Assembly (NCBI GenBank): GCA_016722705.1
Contig: JADKGN010000004.1
Coordinates: 2,294,001-2,358,000, forward strand
DNA length: 64,000 nucleotides
Origin: Candidatus Dechloromonas phosphoritropha
Lineage (GTDB): Bacteria; Pseudomonadota; Gammaproteobacteria; Burkholderiales; Rhodocyclaceae
Direction: 5' to 3'
Below the pieces are notes generated by a model, which was not told the DNA's origin, did no database searches, and worked only from the letters and a program-made list of their open reading frames with translations. This document shows positions 33,414-41,856 of the stretch, one piece after another; the first letter of the stretch is position 1; each line of letters opens with the position of its first letter. The translations under genes and the position numbers were made by a program.

Positions 33414-33854
33414 ATGTGGCGCCAAGCCGTTGCAGCCCTTGTTCTGATCGTCGCCGCCGGCACGGCGCTGGCCCTTGACTATCGTTCGATTGAGGTGCCA
33501 GTCGCGATTCTTTACGACTCGCCGTCTCAGAAAGGCAAGAAGCTCTACCTGATGCGCGCGCAAACGCCGGTCGAGGTCGTGGTGCGCGTCGAGGGCTGGT
33601 TCAAGGTGCGCGACGCCGAGGGCACGATGGCCTGGGTCGAGGCGCGCAATGTCGGCCAGCGCCGCACCCTGGTGGTCACTGCGCCGCGCGCCGAGATTCG
33701 GCAATCCGACAAGCCGGATGCGCCGGTGGTCGGCGAACTCGACAAGTGGGTGCTCGTGGACTTTCTCGAGCCGGCGGCGCCGGGTTGGGCCAAGGTCTAT
33801 CACCGCGATGGCATTACTGGCTACGTGCGTACGACGCAGGTCTGGGGGCTGTGA
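33414..33854 (+). CDS. Periplasmic SH3-domain protein
   Basis: 146 aa. A signal peptide (MWRQAVAALVLIVAAGTALA) is followed by two SH3b-like repeats (VAILYDSPSQKGKKLYLMRA and TPVEVVVRVEGWFKVRD; then a second beginning RAEIRQSDKPDAPVVGELDK). Bacterial SH3 domains often bind cell wall or regulate peptidoglycan enzymes; the specific role is unknown. Its TGA overlaps the GTG start of gpsA. Confidence 0.88.
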   Translation: MWRQAVAALVLIVAAGTALALDYRSIEVPVAILYDSPSQKGKKLYLMRAQTPVEVVVRVEGWFKVRDAEGTMAWVEARNVGQRRTLVVTAPRAEIRQSDKPDAPVVGELDKWVLVDFLEPAAPGWAKVYHRDGITGYVRTTQVWGL

Positions 33855-34840
33855 GGATCACCCTGCTCGGCGCCGGGGCGTGGGGAACCGCGCTGGCCAT
33901 CGCCTTCGCTGGCAAGAATGAGGTGACGCTGTGGTCGCGTGAGGACGATGTTGCGGTCGACCTCCAGAATACCCGTGAAAATCACCGCTTCCTTCCCGGC
34001 CACAAACTGCCCGCAGGCGTTCGCATCGAGACTGATTTTTCCGTGGCCATCGCCGGGGCCGAGCTGCTAATCATTGCCACGCCGATTGCCGGCCTGCGTC
34101 CGACCGTAGAGCGTTTGAAGGCTTTGAATAGCGCGCTGCCGGTGCTCTGGGTGTGCAAGGGGTTTGAAGCGGATACCGGCAAACTGCCGCATCAGGTGGT
34201 TGTCGAGGTGCTGGGGGCGAACGCCGTCTGCGGCGCCTTGTCCGGGCCGAGCTTTGCCGAGGAAGTCGCCGCCGGACAGCCGACCGCCGTGACGCTGGCG
34301 GCCAACGATCACCAGTTCGCCGTGGATACCGCACGGCAGTTGCATTCCCGGCGTCTGCGCGTCTATGCCAATGACGATCTGGTCGGCGTCGAGGTCGGCG
34401 GGGCGGTCAAGAACGTGCTGGCCATCGCTACCGGCGTTTGCGACGGGCTCGGGCTCGGACTCAACTCGCGTGCCGCGCTGATGACGCGCGGACTGGCGGA
34501 AATTGCCCGCCTCGGCGTCGCGCTCGGCGCCCACCGCGACACCTTCATGGGTCTTGCCGGCATGGGCGACCTGATCCTGACCTGTACCGGCGACTTGTCA
34601 CGCAATCGCCGCGTCGGTCTGGCGCTCGCCCAGAACAAGTCACTGCCGCAGATCCTGAAGGAACTCGGGCATGTCGCCGAAGGTGTTTATACCGCGCGCG
34701 AAGTGGTGCGCCTGGCGAACGAACTGGCGGTCGACATGCCGATTTCCAAGGTCATCGCCGCCGTGCTTGATGGCAGCGTCAGCGCCGGCGAGGCGCTGGA
34801 ACTGCTGATGGCGCGTGATCCGAAGGAAGAGGCGGTTTAG
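33851..34840 (+). CDS. gpsA: Glycerol-3-phosphate dehydrogenase [NAD(P)+]
   Basis: 329 aa from GTG 33851, overlapping the SH3 gene stop (GTGA). The NAD(P) site GAGAWGTALA is at the N-terminus; GAVKNVLAIATGVCDGLGLG and the lysine-bearing SGPSFAEEVAAG segment are conserved. It makes sn-glycerol-3-phosphate for phospholipids. The frame extends further upstream but without family similarity. Convergent with the pilus operon, only 4 nt apart, with no terminator visible. Confidence 0.97.
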   Translation: MRITLLGAGAWGTALAIAFAGKNEVTLWSREDDVAVDLQNTRENHRFLPGHKLPAGVRIETDFSVAIAGAELLIIATPIAGLRPTVERLKALNSALPVLWVCKGFEADTGKLPHQVVVEVLGANAVCGALSGPSFAEEVAAGQPTAVTLAANDHQFAVDTARQLHSRRLRVYANDDLVGVEVGGAVKNVLAIATGVCDGLGLGLNSRAALMTRGLAEIARLGVALGAHRDTFMGLAGMGDLILTCTGDLSRNRRVGLALAQNKSLPQILKELGHVAEGVYTAREVVRLANELAVDMPISKVIAAVLDGSVSAGEALELLMARDPKEEAV

Positions 34841-34844
34841 ACCG

Positions 34845-35543
34845 TTACGGTAGCCGTCCGGCGGCCACCATTTTTGCCTTGAGGATGCTCGGGGGTATCC
34901 AGACCACTAGGTCGTCAAAGGTGTCGGTGGGTGTGTGCGAGATGAAGGTCATTGTGGCGTTGGAATTCTCCAGTTCGTCGCCGGTGGCACCGGGCAACTG
35001 GTTGCCGCCGGTCTGCCAGGCGCCGGCCGCCCGGCTGCCATGGCTGACGATGACTGCAGGTAAATCCGCGGCAATGGTGCTGCCGGCGGTGCTTTCCTTT
35101 ACGTCTGCATTACCAATGTCGGTAAGCGTGAAGCTTGCTAAGGCTTCAGGTAACTTGGACTTGGTAAAAGTGCTGCTGGCGGTATAGGTGAAACGGTTTC
35201 CCCACGGATCGGTTTCGGGTAACCCAAGTGTTTTCCAAGGCAGAACCCCGTGCTGTAGCAGGCCATCACATGGCGGAGTAAGTGCCTTGCCGGCGTCGTC
35301 ATCGGTGTTCGGTAAGTTTGCTTTTGCCGGGCAGGGCAGGCGGCCATTGGCCATCGCAAATCCCAGCAGTGCCTCCCGGATATTCTCCAGTTGGCGCTGG
35401 GCATCGACGTTTTCCGCTGCGTTGCGTTGCGCCGCAATGCCGAGCAGCAGTCCGCTGGTCAGCAGCGCGACGATGACCAGCACGATGGCCAGTTCGACCA
35501 GCGAGAAGCCGTTGTTTCTGCAAGGAAGCTGGGATGGATGCAA
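34845..35543 (-). CDS. Type IV prepilin-like protein (last gene of the MSHA-like operon)
   Basis: 232 aa. The prepilin signal NNGFSLVELAIVLVIVALLT has the G/F cleavage site and E5, so PilD-type processing is expected. Residues ~50-100 (NIREALLGFAMANGRLPCPA, then GVLPWKTLGLPETDPWGN) resemble the same region of the 863-aa neighbour, indicating related head domains. It lies 21 nt after that gene. It could be a minor pilin or the pilus subunit itself; no gene resembling the abundant MshA pilin lies in the window. Confidence 0.85.
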   Translation of the reverse strand: MHPSQLPCRNNGFSLVELAIVLVIVALLTSGLLLGIAAQRNAAENVDAQRQLENIREALLGFAMANGRLPCPAKANLPNTDDDAGKALTPPCDGLLQHGVLPWKTLGLPETDPWGNRFTYTASSTFTKSKLPEALASFTLTDIGNADVKESTAGSTIAADLPAVIVSHGSRAAGAWQTGGNQLPGATGDELENSNATMTFISHTPTDTFDDLVVWIPPSILKAKMVAAGRLP

Positions 35544-35564
35544 GTTGCTGGGTCCGAATGCGGG

Positions 35565-38156
35565 TCAGTAGGCTAGCCGGTCGTTGAATATAGCCGACAC
35601 TGGCTGGCTGGAGAATGCGGTTGGGGTTGGTGGTGGATTTTGTGCATTCCCATCGCGGCCCCCAGGGGTGCTGGTGGCGCCAGGGGTGGCAGGGGCGTTG
35701 CTGTCGGCATTGATTCCCTCTAGGAAGTGAGTCGCTTTTCGTGTGCTGCGGGTTGGATCTTGACCTGTCAATGCCTTCCCGGCACTGATGACAACCACGC
35801 GATACGTCGTGCCACTCCCGTTGACGGTAAGTTTACCGACAGCCGGGCGCACGCGGTCGCTGATCTGGTAGAAGAACAGGTTGGCCCACTGGTTTGCCAC
35901 CCACCAGGTGTCGCTACCGGTTGATGGTTTGAGGAGGGAGCAGGCGCTGCCATACCAGACCGTGGGGGTGACCGCGTCTGCCTGACTGGTTTCCAGAAGT
36001 GACTCCAGTTTGCCTGCTGCACTGAGCGTGTTGGCAAGCTTAGTTTGCGTGTCGGCCAGAGCGTCTTGAGCAGCGGATTGTTTGGTGGCATCGCTTGGCG
36101 CCCTGATGTAGGCCTCGAGCGCGCTTGCCGTCCCGGTGCCGCCGTCGATGCTGTCAAGAAGCTTTCGTGACGCGGTATAGGCCGAGGTATCGCTGTCCCC
36201 GGATGCCCATGTGCTTTTCCGGGACAGTCGCGCAATATCTGCAGCGTCGGCTTCGCTTACGCCAGCCCAGTAGATTACCGCTTTGGCCGGGGTTCGGAGC
36301 GCAAGCGCGGCCGTGCGCGTTCCCGGTGCGGTCTGTCCCGAGGCGCTCAGTGTTTCAGCAGCGTTCTTAAGGGATTCCTGCGCAATATTGTCGCCATTGT
36401 TGATCATTGCCGCAGCCAGCGTGTTTAGCCGAGTGACCGTTGTCGCCGCTGTTGATTGGATGAGGGAGAAATTGCTTGCCGCCTGCGCCGCAGCAAGCGC
36501 GTCATCGAGTGCCGAGAGACTGATGGATCGAGCGGAAACCACCGTGCTGGAAGCTGTCGCAATGGTGGCGACAAGTGTGCGCGAGGCGTCGAGAACCGGA
36601 GTTAGCGCCACCGCCGATTCCTTGTCTGGGTTTTGGGAAAATACGGACAGCGCCGCCGCGATTTGCTCGGCGCGGAAGCTGATTTCATTGCCGTCGATGT
36701 TAACCCGATTGGCCAGAACTGTTGTGTAGAGCGTGGTATTGGCATCGTACAAGGCTGTGGCGGACGCTAACGCCTGGTTTACCAGGGTGGCATCATCAGG
36801 CTGGCCCTTGGCGGTTTTGGCATCGACGGATGCGGCCTCTGCGCTCAGCAAATCTGTGTTGAGTAAATTGGCAAGGCCGGGATTCGGTGTACTGCTGTAG
36901 GCGAATAATTTGTTTGCAAAGACATTGAGTTGGGTTTGCAGCGCGCCCAGTGCTTTGGTCTTGGTCACTGTCGTGGTCGCTGCGACGGCTGCATCTATTT
37001 TTGCCTTGAGGGTCGCATTCTGGAGTTGAAGTTCCATCAGGAACGGGTCCAGCCCCATGTTCGCGAGCGATTCCCTGAATGCGGCAAGACTGGGGAGGGC
37101 GGCCCCTACTGCCGCAGGCACGGTGGCCAGCGTGCTGGTGGTTGTTGCGACGATCGCGTTATCGAGGGTTGCAAATTGCTCATCGGCTCCCTTGGCTTTC
37201 GCCTCAAGATCGGCCGCCGCGATGTAGAGCCTGTCGTAAAGCGCGCGGGCATAGGCAGCCAGGTTGCTGATCTGTTGAACCGCGGCGAGTTGGTCGGTTG
37301 CGGTCGACACGGAATTCAGAGCGATTTCCGCTGCCTTGAGATCGCCGGTCGATTTCTTCAGAGCCTCATCCGGGTTGCCGCCTGGTTGCGTGGCGGGAAT
37401 CATCCCGAACAGGCTACCGGTTACGCCTTTGAATGTGTTGTTTGATAGTGGTGCTGGCCACGGATAGGTATGGCTTGTGTTGTCAGGGCTTGCAGCGTGC
37501 CCTTCAAGGCAGGCTTTTACCTCGTTGGCAACCCGTTTCTCGACGGCCGCCATCAGTTCCTGGCGGGTCACCGGCATAATGACATCGTTATCGTCTGGAT
37601 TGTTTGGTTGGTACGAATACGAATAGAAGTAATCGTCGCCATCCGCGTTACGTGTATCCATCTGCCCACGTGTGGCGATAATCAGGGCCACCACATCGTT
37701 ACTGTCCGCGCCTGCTGGAACATCCAGCCGGAGCGAGGTGACGGTGTCGCTGTTCAGGGGAGGTCTTGCCCGGTCGCCACCAAACATGGGTGATACGACA
37801 TAGCGGAACAACATACCCTGATCGTCACTGGTTTCTTTTATATCAAGTGTTTTCCAGGGTAGCCAGCCTACGTAGGCATCACAGTCATCACGAGAGAGCA
37901 GGGGAGATACGCCATTACCGATCAGGTCGGGGCAGAGAAGCCGGCCGGGACGCTTGTTGTCGGTGACGGCATAGCCAATCAAGGCTTCCTTGGCCTGGGC
38001 GAGGCGCAGCAGAAGCTTTTGATCCTGTTGGGTCCGGCTAGCGTTGACATTGGCGCTGCGGTAGAAGGCATAGGCGCCGGCCATGATCAGCAGGACAAGC
38101 AGAGCGATAAGCGCGATACCCGACTGGTTGCGGATACGGCGCGCGTCGTGCTTCAT
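35565..38156 (-). CDS. Giant (863-aa) pilin-like membrane protein of the MSHA-like operon
   Basis: Start ATG 38156, overlapping the mshK-like gene by 4 nt. The N-terminus RRIRNQSGIALIALLVLLIM is prepilin-like but lacks E5, as in GspK-type tip subunits. Residues 45-115 (AKEALIGYAVTDNKRPGRLL, WLPWKTLDI) match the neighbouring 232-aa pilin. The following ~650 residues are Ala/Thr/Ser-rich, largely helical and repetitive in composition, with few cysteines, and the C-terminus ends in a Pro/Gly-rich region. Typical minor pilins are 150-350 aa. I infer a tip-located pilin with a long stalk or adhesive extension. The upstream open frame beyond 38156 belongs to no gene. Confidence 0.8.
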   Translation of the reverse strand: MKHDARRIRNQSGIALIALLVLLIMAGAYAFYRSANVNASRTQQDQKLLLRLAQAKEALIGYAVTDNKRPGRLLCPDLIGNGVSPLLSRDDCDAYVGWLPWKTLDIKETSDDQGMLFRYVVSPMFGGDRARPPLNSDTVTSLRLDVPAGADSNDVVALIIATRGQMDTRNADGDDYFYSYSYQPNNPDDNDVIMPVTRQELMAAVEKRVANEVKACLEGHAASPDNTSHTYPWPAPLSNNTFKGVTGSLFGMIPATQPGGNPDEALKKSTGDLKAAEIALNSVSTATDQLAAVQQISNLAAYARALYDRLYIAAADLEAKAKGADEQFATLDNAIVATTTSTLATVPAAVGAALPSLAAFRESLANMGLDPFLMELQLQNATLKAKIDAAVAATTTVTKTKALGALQTQLNVFANKLFAYSSTPNPGLANLLNTDLLSAEAASVDAKTAKGQPDDATLVNQALASATALYDANTTLYTTVLANRVNIDGNEISFRAEQIAAALSVFSQNPDKESAVALTPVLDASRTLVATIATASSTVVSARSISLSALDDALAAAQAASNFSLIQSTAATTVTRLNTLAAAMINNGDNIAQESLKNAAETLSASGQTAPGTRTAALALRTPAKAVIYWAGVSEADAADIARLSRKSTWASGDSDTSAYTASRKLLDSIDGGTGTASALEAYIRAPSDATKQSAAQDALADTQTKLANTLSAAGKLESLLETSQADAVTPTVWYGSACSLLKPSTGSDTWWVANQWANLFFYQISDRVRPAVGKLTVNGSGTTYRVVVISAGKALTGQDPTRSTRKATHFLEGINADSNAPATPGATSTPGGRDGNAQNPPPTPTAFSSQPVSAIFNDRLAY

Positions 38157-38518
38157 GGTTTGGGTGGCTTGCGTTTGATGACGATCGTGCCGCCGCCGAG
38201 CAGGCTGTCGTGTTCGCCGGTGGTTGGGTGATAGGTGTCGCCGGCGGGAACGCCTGGGCCGCGGCCACCCGCCGTCTGCGCTTCGCCGTTGATCCAGCGC
38301 GTGTTCTTGCCGCTGCTGCGGCGTACCTCGCCGTTGAACGTATAGCTCGCATCGCCATCGAGGCCGCTCGGGCGCTGGCTGATTCCGAGCAGGCGCTCGC
38401 GGTCGAGCGCCGCGCGCTGCTGTGGGGTGAAGAACAGGCGGCCCGGCGGTTCGCCCTGTGGCCAAGCCGGCACAGCGGCGAGAGCCAGCAGGAGAACCGG
38501 CAGATGGCGTCTTCTCAT
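38153..38518 (-). CDS. mshK: MshK-like small periplasmic protein
   Basis: 121 aa with a signal peptide (MRRRHLPVLLLALAAVPAWP). The core YTFNGEVRRSSGKNTRWING resembles the short beta region of MshK/PilP/GspC-type proteins that touches the secretin. Assignment rests mainly on position: it lies between mshJ and the pilin genes with ATGA overlaps on both sides. The C-terminal basic end (IVIKRKPPKP) is unusual. Confidence in the exact name is moderate. Confidence 0.65.
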   Translation of the reverse strand: MRRRHLPVLLLALAAVPAWPQGEPPGRLFFTPQQRAALDRERLLGISQRPSGLDGDASYTFNGEVRRSSGKNTRWINGEAQTAGGRGPGVPAGDTYHPTTGEHDSLLGGGTIVIKRKPPKP

Positions 38519-39123
38519 GGCTGTTTGGTCCCGCTGGCGCGGCGCAGGGTGATCCACTCCATCGTGCATTCGCCGATCAGTTGCGCGGCATCCCTGGCGG
38601 CCGGGTTTGCCCCAGGCAGGCGGGAAAGCTTGCAGCCGCGCAAGACGACCAGCGCCTTGGCTTCCTTCTGTAACTGCCCGACAAAGTTGAGCAGATCTTC
38701 CTCATGCAGCACCCGCAACTGGATCTTCAACTGGCTGCTGTGATAGGCGTAGTCGGCCCCGGCAACGCTTTCAAGCGGAACTTGCGGTCCGAACTCGTAA
38801 TTCATGCCCGGCAGCCGCAACCGGCGCTGGAGGTCGCGCAGCAGTTCGGTCCACTCGAGCCGCTTCTCTTGCCCGATCATTCCGGCAAGCTCCATCTGCT
38901 GAAACTGCTGGGTACGCGCCTTGATCTCCTGCTCTTCGGTTCGCACCCGGCCGAGGCGCTTCTCGATCTCGAGCTTGCGTGCCGCCGCCGCATCGCGTTC
39001 TGCCCGCGCCTTGCCAGTGTCGCCGGTGCTCCAGAGGCCGGCGGCGATCGCCAGGCCGATCAGCAGCGCGACGAGCAGGGCGATCCAAGCGATTTTGCTG
39101 GAGTCGCGGGCCGTCAGTTTCAT
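38515..39123 (-). CDS. mshJ: MshJ-like (PilO/GspM-type) pilus assembly protein
   Basis: 202 aa: a short cytoplasmic start, one membrane helix (AWIALLVALLIGLAIAAGLW), a coiled coil (about residues 38-85) and a small alpha/beta periplasmic domain (QLKIQLRVLHEEDLLNFVGQ). This is the PilO/MshJ layout of the inner-membrane alignment complex. The start ATG 39123 overlaps the mshI stop by 4 nt. Confidence 0.85.
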   Translation of the reverse strand: MKLTARDSSKIAWIALLVALLIGLAIAAGLWSTGDTGKARAERDAAAARKLEIEKRLGRVRTEEQEIKARTQQFQQMELAGMIGQEKRLEWTELLRDLQRRLRLPGMNYEFGPQVPLESVAGADYAYHSSQLKIQLRVLHEEDLLNFVGQLQKEAKALVVLRGCKLSRLPGANPAARDAAQLIGECTMEWITLRRASGTKQP

Positions 39124-40658
39124 GATGTTACCTTGCGCACGATCTGGATCGTGAACTGGCGCGGGGGCGCGCTTTCCGTCTCCATGTCGCCGCCGCGCAG
39201 GGAGCGCCCCGATTCGATATCGAACGGCTGCTGCTGGACGCTGACGTCGCTGTCGCGGTCGACCCGCAATATCTCGACAAAATGCTCGAAGGTGGCCAGC
39301 GTCTGTCGTGCCGTTGCGGTCGGCCCGAGGCGAATCGAGCCGCGCAAGGTGATCACTTCGGCCTTGCCGTCGGGCAGTGCCGTGGTCTTGCCGGGTGTCG
39401 CGGCGCCCGTTGCCGGCGCGCTCCCACCGAGCGACCATTCAAGCGCCTCGAGATGGACGTTCGGCACCTCGTTCATCGCGCGGCTGACCAGGCGGTAGGC
39501 GTCGTCCGGAAGACGCTGTTTCCTGACAAGTTCACTTTGGCGATTGGTGACGCGGCGCAGGGTTTCGTTGTCGATGCCCAGTTGCGGGAAGGTGGCGGAA
39601 ATTTCCTGGTAACGCCAGTTGAGATCGGCTTCGCGGCGTGCCAGATCCTGGGTTTGCTCGCGCATGGCGCTGGCGTCGTAGAGTTGCTTGGCGACAAACA
39701 GCGCTCCGCCAAGGACGGCAATGGCGCCGAGTGTGAGCAGCCCGTAGCGGATCTGCGAAATGTGGTAATCGTGGCGGTGGTCTTCAGCGGCGAATTGCTG
39801 GCGCGGGGCCGCGGTGGCCAACAGGTGCAGGAACAGCAGTTCGCTGCTGCTGTCGCCGGGCAGGCTCCTGAGGTCGAGCTGGCGGGCTGCCTGGTGGCTG
39901 TCGATGATCTCGAGACCGAGGTTCGCCATGTCGCGGCACGACTGGCGGACCGCCGAAACCGCCTGCGGATGGGCCAGAATATAGACGGGCAAGTCCTCGT
40001 TGCGCCCGACAAGGCGCTGGGCGAGCAGATACTGGTGGAGCTTGTTCGCCTCCGAGGCGAAGCGTGAGGCGAGACCGCCAATGCTGCTGTCGTTCAGCGG
40101 AGCCATACGCGAGAACAGCGGCTGGCCATCGACCAGATAGCTCTCGCGGATCGAGTGGTCCTGAAAGGTCAGCAAGAGGGCGCGGGGAGCGGACTTGCCG
40201 AGCTTCCTGAGCAGTATGCCGCCCAGTTGCGCCACCGTGTAGATGCCCGCCAGCGCCGCGTCCGCGTCCTCCAGGCACTTCAGCCACGGCTCGAAGTGAG
40301 CCGGGTTGGTCAGGGCCGAGAGCAGAAGTTTCTCATTCTTGCGCTTGCTCTTCTCGTAGCCGAGCGATATCGCGGTGGCCAGCGGGGACCCAAGAAAATG
40401 CTGCCCCAGCTTGCGCGTGATCAGCGCCTTGCGGTCGGCGCCCTGCAGGAACGGAATCGTTTCGAGTTCGTGTCCTTCCTCGGCGACATTGACCAGCATC
40501 CGGAAATGGCTGTTGCGGTGGGAGCGCAGGTAAGCGGTGAACCGCGTGAATTCCTCGGGGCGCATCTCGAAGACGCCTTCCGGCCGCAACTTCCCGCGTT
40601 GCCAGACATGGGCCGTCAGGCGCTGGGTGTCGAGGTAGAGGAGGCGGCGGGGAATCAC
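39120..40658 (-). CDS. mshI: MshI-like (PilM-PilN/GspL-type) pilus biogenesis protein
   Basis: 512 aa. An actin-like cytoplasmic N-terminal part (about 1-300) leads to one membrane helix (YGLLTLGAIAVLGGALFVAK), a coiled coil and a PilN-like periplasmic domain. It should connect the MshE ATPase to MshJ in the inner membrane. ATGA overlaps with mshG and mshJ show translational coupling. Confidence 0.87.
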   Translation of the reverse strand: MIPRRLLYLDTQRLTAHVWQRGKLRPEGVFEMRPEEFTRFTAYLRSHRNSHFRMLVNVAEEGHELETIPFLQGADRKALITRKLGQHFLGSPLATAISLGYEKSKRKNEKLLLSALTNPAHFEPWLKCLEDADAALAGIYTVAQLGGILLRKLGKSAPRALLLTFQDHSIRESYLVDGQPLFSRMAPLNDSSIGGLASRFASEANKLHQYLLAQRLVGRNEDLPVYILAHPQAVSAVRQSCRDMANLGLEIIDSHQAARQLDLRSLPGDSSSELLFLHLLATAAPRQQFAAEDHRHDYHISQIRYGLLTLGAIAVLGGALFVAKQLYDASAMREQTQDLARREADLNWRYQEISATFPQLGIDNETLRRVTNRQSELVRKQRLPDDAYRLVSRAMNEVPNVHLEALEWSLGGSAPATGAATPGKTTALPDGKAEVITLRGSIRLGPTATARQTLATFEHFVEILRVDRDSDVSVQQQPFDIESGRSLRGGDMETESAPPRQFTIQIVRKVTS

Positions 40659-41854
40659 GTCTTGATCTTGCTGATGACGTCGTAGACCGGCCCGAGGACC
40701 GAAAGCATGATCCAGCCCAGCAAGGCGCCCATGAAGAGGGTCAGCATCGGTTCGATCAGGGTCTGAGCCTTTTCGACCGATTCCTTGACGTCGCGATTGT
40801 AGAAGTAGCTGACGTTGCGCAGCGACTTGTCGAGGGCCCCGGTATTCTCACCGACCCGCAGCATGCGCACGACGAGCGGCGGGAACAGTCCGGCATCATG
40901 GAAGGCGCTGGCGACATTCTGGCCCTCGCGGATCGACTGTTCGACCCTGACCAGGGCCTTGCGGACGACCCGGTTGCCGACAATGTCCTGGGTCGTGCGA
41001 ATCGAATCCAGGATCGGGATGCCGGCTGCGTAGAGCATGGCGAAAGTGTTGGCGAAGCGCGAGAGGATGATCTTTTTCAGAATGGGCCCGAAGATGGGCA
41101 AGGTCAGCTTCATTCCGTCGAGCCGCAGACGGGCGATGGGATTGCTGCGCAGGACCAGTTGCGCGGCGACGACGGCCAGCACCGGTATGCTCAGGAAAAG
41201 CCACCAGTAGCCGACCAGCAGGTCGGAGACGAAGAAAAGAAGCTGCGTCTGCGGCGGCAGGGCCTGGCCCATGTTTTTGACGAACTGCTTGAGCTGCGGC
41301 ACCATGTAGATCATCAGGAAGAAGGTGGCGCTGAGGACAATGGTGCCGACAAACGCCGGGTACATCAGCAACTTCTTGGTATGTGACGCCAGTTCGTCTT
41401 CCCACTTGAGCGATTCGCTGAGGCTGCTCAACACCTCGGCCAGCTCGCCGCTGGCTTCACCGGCACGGATCAGGCTGACGAAGACCTTGCTGAATATGGT
41501 GGGATGGTCGGCCATCGCCTGCGACAGCGTTTGCCCACCTTCGATTCCCTCAATCAGCCCGGCGATGACTTCACGAAAGCGCGGATTTTCGATCGAGTCG
41601 CGCAGATCGGCAAGGCCTTCGAGGATCGGCACGCCGGCGCGCGCGAGCTGGTCCAGATGGAAGCAGAAGTTGATCAGTTCGGGGCGTGGAATCTTCCGGC
41701 TGCCAAACATTCCGTGGTGGTCGATCGGCCGGCCGGTAACCAGATCGAGGTCCATGCGCTTGAGGCGCATTTCCAGATCGGTGAGGTTGATGGCATCGAT
41801 TCGTCCGAAGACCATGCGCCCTTCGATGCTGACGGCCTTGTAGTCGAATAGCAT
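40655..41854 (-). CDS. mshG: MshG-like (PilC/GspF-type) inner-membrane platform protein
   Basis: 399 aa with two duplicated GspF domains (about 70-195 and 270-395), each with SRAFANTF-like helices (LSRFANTFAMLYAAGIPILD), and three membrane spans. It anchors pilin assembly at the inner membrane. It follows mshE by 2 nt and overlaps mshI by 4 nt. Confidence 0.93.
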   Translation of the reverse strand: MLFDYKAVSIEGRMVFGRIDAINLTDLEMRLKRMDLDLVTGRPIDHHGMFGSRKIPRPELINFCFHLDQLARAGVPILEGLADLRDSIENPRFREVIAGLIEGIEGGQTLSQAMADHPTIFSKVFVSLIRAGEASGELAEVLSSLSESLKWEDELASHTKKLLMYPAFVGTIVLSATFFLMIYMVPQLKQFVKNMGQALPPQTQLLFFVSDLLVGYWWLFLSIPVLAVVAAQLVLRSNPIARLRLDGMKLTLPIFGPILKKIILSRFANTFAMLYAAGIPILDSIRTTQDIVGNRVVRKALVRVEQSIREGQNVASAFHDAGLFPPLVVRMLRVGENTGALDKSLRNVSYFYNRDVKESVEKAQTLIEPMLTLFMGALLGWIMLSVLGPVYDVISKIKT

Positions 41855-41856
41855 GG

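Noticed and set aside
36000..38000. A tandem-repeat or CRISPR-like array within the giant pilin gene
   Set aside because: The repetition is only compositional (Ala/Thr/Ser); no regular repeat unit or spacers occur.
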